The notes under the pieces: generated by a model
What the model was told of the DNA's origin: nothing
The model's database searches: none
Seen by the model: only the letters and a program-made list of their open reading frames with translations
Position numbers and translations under genes: made by a program
In this document: positions 57,901-64,000 of the stretch, in pieces
Position numbering within the stretch: position 1 is the stretch's first letter
How the letters are laid out: the number at the start of each line of letters is the position of its first letter
NCBI GenBank assembly: GCA_029964075.1
Contig: CM057129.1
Span: 15,367,430 to 15,431,429, forward strand
Length of the DNA stretch: 64,000 nucleotides
Direction of reading: 5' to 3'
DNA from: Patiria pectinifera
Taxonomy: Eukaryota > Echinodermata > Asteroidea > Valvatida > Asterinidae

Positions 57901-60341
57901 AGTGAAAGCTCCTGCTAAAGAAAAAAACTGAGTGGTGCATAAAATAACTAGTCCAACCTACATTTGTTTTTTTGTATTTCTATATTTCATAAGTACTGCA
58001 TGATGTCAAGCAATCTGGTACCAGGTCTGGTACCTGTGGTATACAACTTCTTTGTAGTCATGGCACCAGACTACTTTGGTTTTAAAAATTTGAAACACTT
58101 GGCTTTACTCCATGGGAACAAAATAGTGTTGAAGAGAACTCTTTTTTGGAAATTTGGAAAATTGAGATCTCAAACATGGCTGGTAAAATACAAAGGACTT
58201 TATCTTGACCCTGTGGACATGCGGGAGAGTTGTCAGCTTGTGGGTGAGTACTACTACTATTGTGAGTTCCTGTACTATGACTTGCGTGTAGTATTTCTGC
58301 ACTTGTGCCTTTTTAGTCAGTAATTTTTGACTCTCAAATCGTAGGACTCAGAAAACATACCCGAAACAATCTAAAGAAAAACAGGCACACAACAAATAAG
58401 TAATGTGTAACCTTCCCCCCCCCCATAAATGTTACAGTTTACATGTAAGTGTTAAGTGGGCTGTGCCATTTTTAGTTGTTCAAAAATTGTGAACTGTTTT
58501 ATGGGTATGCCTCTGCAGCGCCCTCTACTGACAAAGCTGAATTTGCTGGAATAGGTCAAATCATCATTTTCTGTTCTGAAATAATTGCTTATGTTTAAGG
58601 CTTTTTTTAGCTGTTCCGGGGTACATGCTCTGATACAACTTTGTTTTAGCTGTTTCAGAGTACATGCTCCGAAACAGCTCTTGTTTTTTTCCCTCTTTTA
58701 TCCCTCTTGTTTCCCTCTTTTTCCCCCCTTTTTTCCCCCCTTTTTTTTCCTTTTTCAGACTTCTTTCCCTTATGTTCACGTTTTCTTCCACCCATAAACT
58801 TCGGCCCTTTCGTAAATCCGATCGACTTCAGACTTGGCACACACTTAGGCCACCACTTGAAGATGTATGCCGAAGATTTTCGTCACGATCACATAAATCG
58901 GGTGCCAAGTTATGTCACATTAAAGGTGCTTTTTTCAAAGCCCTATACATGTATCTTCTGAAGTACAAGTCTGATTGGGTTGAATCGTTAGTTGGTATAT
59001 AGACAGGAATGGGTTATAGATGTGCATTTAAGTGACGTCGTGATGACGTCATCACGTGTCACATGACCTCACATTAAAGGGGCATTTTCTGAGGCCCACA
59101 TCTAGAGGAATAAAGGTCCGACTCGGTTGTACTTGATGTTATAGTGTTTATCAATGTTATGCATTAAACTATTTAGTAACATGAATTCATGCTGAAACAT
59201 CATCAAGTCACAGAGCCATTTTAAAAACAGACGAAACAGCTTGTGGTCGTACACGAACACATCACTACTTTTAATTTGAAATATTTTCCTAAATCTTGGA
59301 TATTGGATAGTATTCCTACTAAATACTCCATATTGTGTTTAATCTGGAGAAACTTTTTTTTTTTTTTGGATTTTCAAAGATAAAACATCTTCCCATGGCC
59401 CTATGACCACCAATGTACAATTTTGAAGAAAATGGAGATTTCCCAAGTTGTTTCCTTTCCCCCACCCAACAGTTAACCCCCCCCTCCCCCCCCCCCCAGT
59501 TTTCCCCCAACACTTTATCGACAAATAGATTAATTACATTTATTTTCTTCGCCGTAAAGAATACGATTCATAACAAGTTGAAGATAGTGAATCATCGGTT
59601 CTGTGGACACATTTTGGGCCAATGAAAGCATTATAAACATTGGTACTTTGGTAGACAAAACACGCCACACATGCATAGCCAACGTGTAGCCAACGTCTTT
59701 GTACATTTGTTATACATTTGTTATACACCATTCTGCAGTTTGATGCATTTCTCACTAATAAAAAAGGACTACACTTCTATGTTGCTCTAGTGGCTTATTT
59801 CCAGACCACTGACTGACCCCCACAAATAGTTCCTTGCCCCCAGTCTATTATGCATGAACAGATTCGCTGATTAATTAGGCAAGACCCCGCCTCTTGACTA
59901 GATTTTGACCAATCAGCAGGCGCTTTCTATATCAGGTCTTCGGTCATTCACCCGTTGCGTGTCATAGACAATGGATTTTTTTAAAATTGTGTCATGCGCT
60001 CTGTATTATGTTACGCAAAATCGCGCCCAGCTGTTGTATCACAAAACACTGCATTCGAATTGACCAACCAAACCATTTAGTCCTGATTTAGGAATGAAAT
60101 GACATCGCGGCTTGCATATATCTGCATGTCTAGACATATCAGAGCAGAGGTTATACAGGACTTGGTTCCGTGGGATTTTCTGATATGCCACGTTTCAGCA
60201 CACATAGTGTACAAATAATGAATGTTTATGAGAGCAATGATAATTCCATAATGTGACAGATGGTATGTTCCATTCCACAACACTTCTGTCACCGAATGAA
60301 ATTTTTCTTTCCATTGGACAAATGTGAAGCATTCATTATTT

Positions 60342-60551
60342 GTTTTATACAACACCTGGCTAAGTCCTTGTCGTCTGATTGGTCAGAGCCACCAATAGTG
60401 TAACCGTGCAATGGAACTTCCATTTTCTGTGGAATAGAACTTCTATTTGTGTGGTGCGGCCGGGCGGTGGGTTGGGACAAATAATTCAATGACATGTGAT
60501 CAAGGACCTACCAATCAGATGACAGGGATTTATTCAGGCGTTGTATAATGC
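60342..60551. mobile_element. TIR element (MITE), about 210 bp
   Basis: The left end TTTTATACAACACCTGGC plus GTCTGATTGGT is the inverted counterpart of the right ACCAATCAGATGAC plus CAGGCGTTGTATAAT. Arms are about 40 bp at roughly 75-80% identity. No ORF. Confidence 0.7.
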
Positions 60552-61637
60552 CAAAGATCTTCATCTGAAGAAGCCATGTTACTTGGCATACTTGCCACAC
60601 CAGTATACGCCTATGTATTGTATAACAATTAAATATTTGCCTTTGAAAAGCAAATGTTCTCTAATGGTCATCCCCAGCCTTGTAAGCTGTGTGTCCCCCT
60701 TTTATTTTTTATTTTTGGGGGGGGGGGGGAGAGGGTGTTAGACTTTGTGCCATGTCAGTAACTGTTTTACGTACGGTTACTGGCTCCACGCTTGCAAAAT
60801 ATCGCTGCAATGCGCGTAGTCTGGTTCACAGACCAAATGATGCCGACTATTTCTGATCGCAATCCAGCCAATAATTATGTACTAGTCTTATATCAGCTGC
60901 GCCAATGGAGTTCAGCTGAAGTTCACAGACAAAATACGACCAACGACTGGTCATCAAGTCTGGGGGGAGGGTCTCCTTGGCAAATAACCTTTTACTGATT
61001 TCTAGAACTTATTAAACCAAGCCCTACATGTACCCCAGACTATATCTAGGCCAGTGGTATTCCTTTTTGAGTTTTGTTTAAAAAGACTGAAATTTTTAAA
61101 AATAAACAACACATTGAAATGAATTCCACCACAACACTTCTTCTTTCTTAGCTTAAATCTTTATTTCTGTCATTATGGTATTAGATTTACAAAGGGTTTC
61201 TTACTCAGTATACACAAGGAAGAAAAAAGAAAAAGAAAATGAGAAATGAAGAACAACTTAAATCCAATACATACTTGGGAAATATATACATAGTGTAATA
61301 TTCTGGGTTTGAAAACTTGACCATGTGTTTGAATATCTCAATTTGGTTACATTTGTTCTAAGCTGGTACTAACGAACAAAATTTCAAATTTATACTTCTC
61401 TGTCAATACATGTCAGGACACGTTTCTTTTGAATGTGAATCAAATAGCTACATTATAAATGTATGTGTATACATGTATGTGTCTCACAGGCACATTTTGA
61501 GGTCATCGCACTTGACATACAAAAAGTAAACATGTATTTACATGAAACAAATGAAAAAAGGTCGGGCTGTGACCCCACAAGTAAAAGATGACACACGCAT
61601 TCAGATGTAACATTTAAGGTTCTTATGAACACGGCCC

Positions 61638-61772
61638 AATTTCATGGCACTGCGTAACAGTTAGCGGAAAAGTTTGGCCAGTCACAAGTAATATACATTG
61701 CATGACATTTTGGCTGGTAACCTGTTTTTTGCTAAGCAAATGTTTCCATGCTTAGCAGCTTTGTGAATTTGG
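61638..61772 (+). repeat. GCTTAGCA repeat family, copy 5
   Basis: Contains TTGCATGACATTTTGGCTGG directly followed by TAACCTG, between AATTTCATGGCACTGCG and GCTTAGCAGCTTTGTGAATT. It is the best match to the copy at 13231. Confidence 0.7.
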
Positions 61773-62265
61773 CACCCACAGAATCTCCTTTCGAGAAAGC
61801 CACTGAGTACTACACAGTTTTATGTACGCATGACATATTTGGTATCTTACAATAAGAATACACCTTGTCTCATCTCAACACATGAAAAGTTGTGAAATAC
61901 GTGTCTTGAAAAAAAAAATTCACAAAGACATTGCCTGTGTAAGCAAATTGGTAAATTTCGGTAGACTTTATTAGCATCCTTAGTAAAAACAAACAAAATT
62001 AGCAGTGGAGAACACTAAATGTGCACTTGTTTGACCAGTTTTCGTTATTGAACTTTTAATACACGTTGGCTAGTTATTACTCTTGATTTTGAATCTATCT
62101 CCCAGAATTACCACCTCCTACAAAACCACTTCAAAAATCTGCGTTCTAACTTTTAGCTTGCATCAATATAGCAAATCACCAAAATGGCTTATTACTTTAC
62201 TGAAAAAAAAGAAGAATATAGATACAATAAGACCAAATTTGTGTACATTACATAGATTTACATTC

Positions 62266-62400
62266 TAATAATAATAATAATAATAGTGTATTTATAAAGT
62301 GCACGCATCTACCATGTGCTTGATCATTACCCCTGTTCGTCAAGCCCACCAAGCAGTGTGGGTGGTTTATCAATGTTAACTGAAGTTTATACGGCGACTC
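62266..62400 (-). repeat. Retroelement-like 3' tail with (AAT)n
   Basis: TAATAATAATAATAATAATA at the left is followed by GTGTATTTATAAAGTGC. Read on the minus strand this is a GCACTTTATAAATACAC end plus an (ATT)n tail, a common layout for SINE/LINE 3' ends. The head of the element is not recognised. Confidence 0.4.
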
Positions 62401-63888
62401 CGAAAAAGTGATGTTGGTTTGGTTTGACAAAAACAGATTTGTTTACATGAAAAACCCTACACTTCATTACAAAACATGATCGATAGACTTCATTTTCTAG
62501 CAAAATTAGAAAAAAAATCCCCCAAACATTCCGCAAATCACACCAACTGCCCTCAGTCCAGAATCTTTTTTTTTCCATTAATTTTAAAAATATCACTACT
62601 TCAAAATACGTGACACAAAAACAACTCAAAACTCTTGTATTGTGCCAGTGTTTTCTGCTTATTCTTAAAACATTTGAACCTCCAAATAATTTTAAAAGCA
62701 AACAATATACAGAAGCCACAAGAAGAAGTTAGGAAGAAATTAAAATCAGCTTGTGTCCCTTCTGCACATACTTTGGGTTTTTGTTTTTATTTCACCAACT
62801 TGAACAAAGCTGTGAGACCCAAATTTAAAACTATTAAATTTATCATACAGTCAGGAATTAAAGATCAAAAATAAATGTATGGAAACCTAATTTTTCTTTT
62901 ACACTACACTTTATAGTTTCTTTTTAACATGCAACGCAAATATATACAACCAAATAGAGGGGAGATGGATTTTTTTCACAGAACTAGATGTAAAAAAAAA
63001 AGGCCAGCGCATCAGTGTGTGTGCAGACCTACGGAAACATCCAAAATCGTTGGGAGCATCCAAAATGAGTGCATGAGTGCGCTTATTCCATTCTTTTTTT
63101 ATGAGAACGCATCCTGAATGAATGTAGTATTAAGAAAGAATAAGGAAATGTCAAGCTGCACTTGACACAAACCTTCACATTTTTACAACGCCTTAAATAC
63201 ATACAGGATTTTTTACATGTTATACCGAGTGTCCCATGCTCTGCATCTGATGAATACGATGTAAACTCCTTCATGGGATATCCCGCACAGGGGGACACAT
63301 GTACACGTACATGTCTACGTACTCGGCACTATTATCTGACAATGGCAATGCCAGATACTGGGGTGCGTTCCACTTACGCGATCAATACCAACATTTGCCA
63401 ACAATTGTGCAAGTGGGACTCACTATTTGTCACCAACGTTGGTGAACGTTAGCGACAAAGGCTAATTTCCTCCCAAGTTATGTTTTCCAAAATGGCCAAG
63501 GCACGCAATGAACGTTATGATTTGGCGGGGCCTAACTTTTCCGTTTTCTACATCACAGGTAAATTCATACATTTACTGGCATGATTTAACTTCCAGTCAC
63601 AATTATTTTTTGAAGGACTTTAAGAGCTGCTATCCTGACACTTGCAGGATTGGCATACAGGGCACTGCCATTTGACAACAGCCTTTTGACAACATTACTG
63701 CTACAGATAAGGCTGACTCATTCACAGGGCCTAGCTAACAAACGTACACATGTCTGCGTAGTTTATTGTGACTGTGTAAATGTAGTGCACTTTCCTCAGT
63801 GTGCGACAAGTCTTCTAGACTACATATAACCTGTGATTACAGTACATGCAGGTGCATGCATAATAAAAAAAGTGCTGTCAACTCTCAG

Positions 63889-64000
63889 GGAGTCAGGTTG
63901 GCGCAGTGGTTACTTTCCTCGCCTTCCACCGCTGCGACCCGGGTTCGATTCCTGCCCTGGTCCACATGTGGATTGGGTTTTCAGTCCCTACCTGATTCCT
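63889..64000 (+). mobile_element. tRNA-derived SINE, family A, cut by window end
   Basis: It starts GAGTCAGGTTGGCGCAGTGG, has B-box GGGTTCGATTCC, then CATGTGGATTGGGTTTTCAG and CCCTACCTGAT, collinear with 47457-47755. The window ends inside it. Confidence 0.85.

Larger units (their letters stand above)
57901..64000. other. Downstream intergenic sequence, no gene supported
   Basis: Contents: pyrimidine-rich tract (58680-58760), C-runs (59478-59499), the TIR element at 60342, a GCTTAGCA copy at 61638, an (AAT)n tail at 62266 and a SINE at 63889. ORFs here are short, overlap in several frames and have no domain signature. Confidence 0.55.

Noticed and set aside
57964..58323. 119-residue ORF with hydrophobic and aromatic residues
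   Set aside because: No signature, an overlapping minus-strand ORF of similar quality, and AT-rich composition; no support as a gene.
63889..63963. Functional tRNA gene at the window end
   Set aside because: The same head plus SINE body occurs at 47457, so this is a retroelement copy rather than a tRNA gene.

Overview
This 64 kb window looks like animal nuclear DNA: GT-AG introns with conserved phases, AT-rich introns, tRNA-derived SINEs with A and B boxes, and many short foldback/TIR elements (MITE-like). The repeat style and the single-copy-looking IL16/PDZD2-type gene suggest a marine invertebrate deuterostome, probably an echinoderm (a sea star is my guess). No marker in the sequence proves this, so the taxon is inference.

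The window holds one confident protein-coding gene, on the + strand. I could chain 15 exons between 13127 and 54940 with every splice phase agreeing, giving 2,599 codons, a TAG stop at 54938-54940 and an open 5' end. The protein carries six PDZ domains, called A to F here: A (exons 2-4), B (exons 5-7), C (start of a 5,460-nt exon), about 1,540 residues of Ser/Pro/acidic low-complexity sequence in the same exon, then D, E and F. The last two PDZ domains match the C-terminal pair of vertebrate pro-interleukin-16 and PDZD2, so I call the gene a PDZD2/IL16 family member. The start codon, promoter and upstream exons were not found. The first recognised exon begins in the middle of a codon, so more coding sequence lies upstream of 13127, probably outside the window.

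Layout: 1-13126 is upstream intron or flank with foldback elements, a tandem 159-bp repeat, a tRNA-like element and a LINE relic nested in a TIR element. 13203-22904 is a large intron with several repeat families. 22905-36932 holds the exons for PDZ-A and PDZ-B, two small linker exons and their introns. 36933-42392 is the giant exon. 42393-51820 is a 9.4-kb intron with foldback, TTAA-flanked and SINE insertions. 51821-54940 holds the last four exons (PDZ-D, -E, -F), with a 15-bp minisatellite and a SINE in the introns. 54941 to about 57900 reads as an AT-rich 3' UTR. The remainder to 64000 is repeat-bearing intergenic sequence with no gene I can support.

Biologically the gene encodes a scaffold with multiple peptide-binding modules separated by a long flexible linker containing PPPLP-type motifs. 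Two DEPD-S motifs lie between PDZ-D and PDZ-E, where a caspase-like cut would release the last two PDZ domains. This parallels the processing known for vertebrate IL16 and PDZD2 and is the most interesting coding observation. Among non-coding features, a hammerhead-ribozyme-like core inside a small inverted-repeat element near 6.7 kb and a three-copy tandem array of palindromes at 21.6-21.9 kb stand out.
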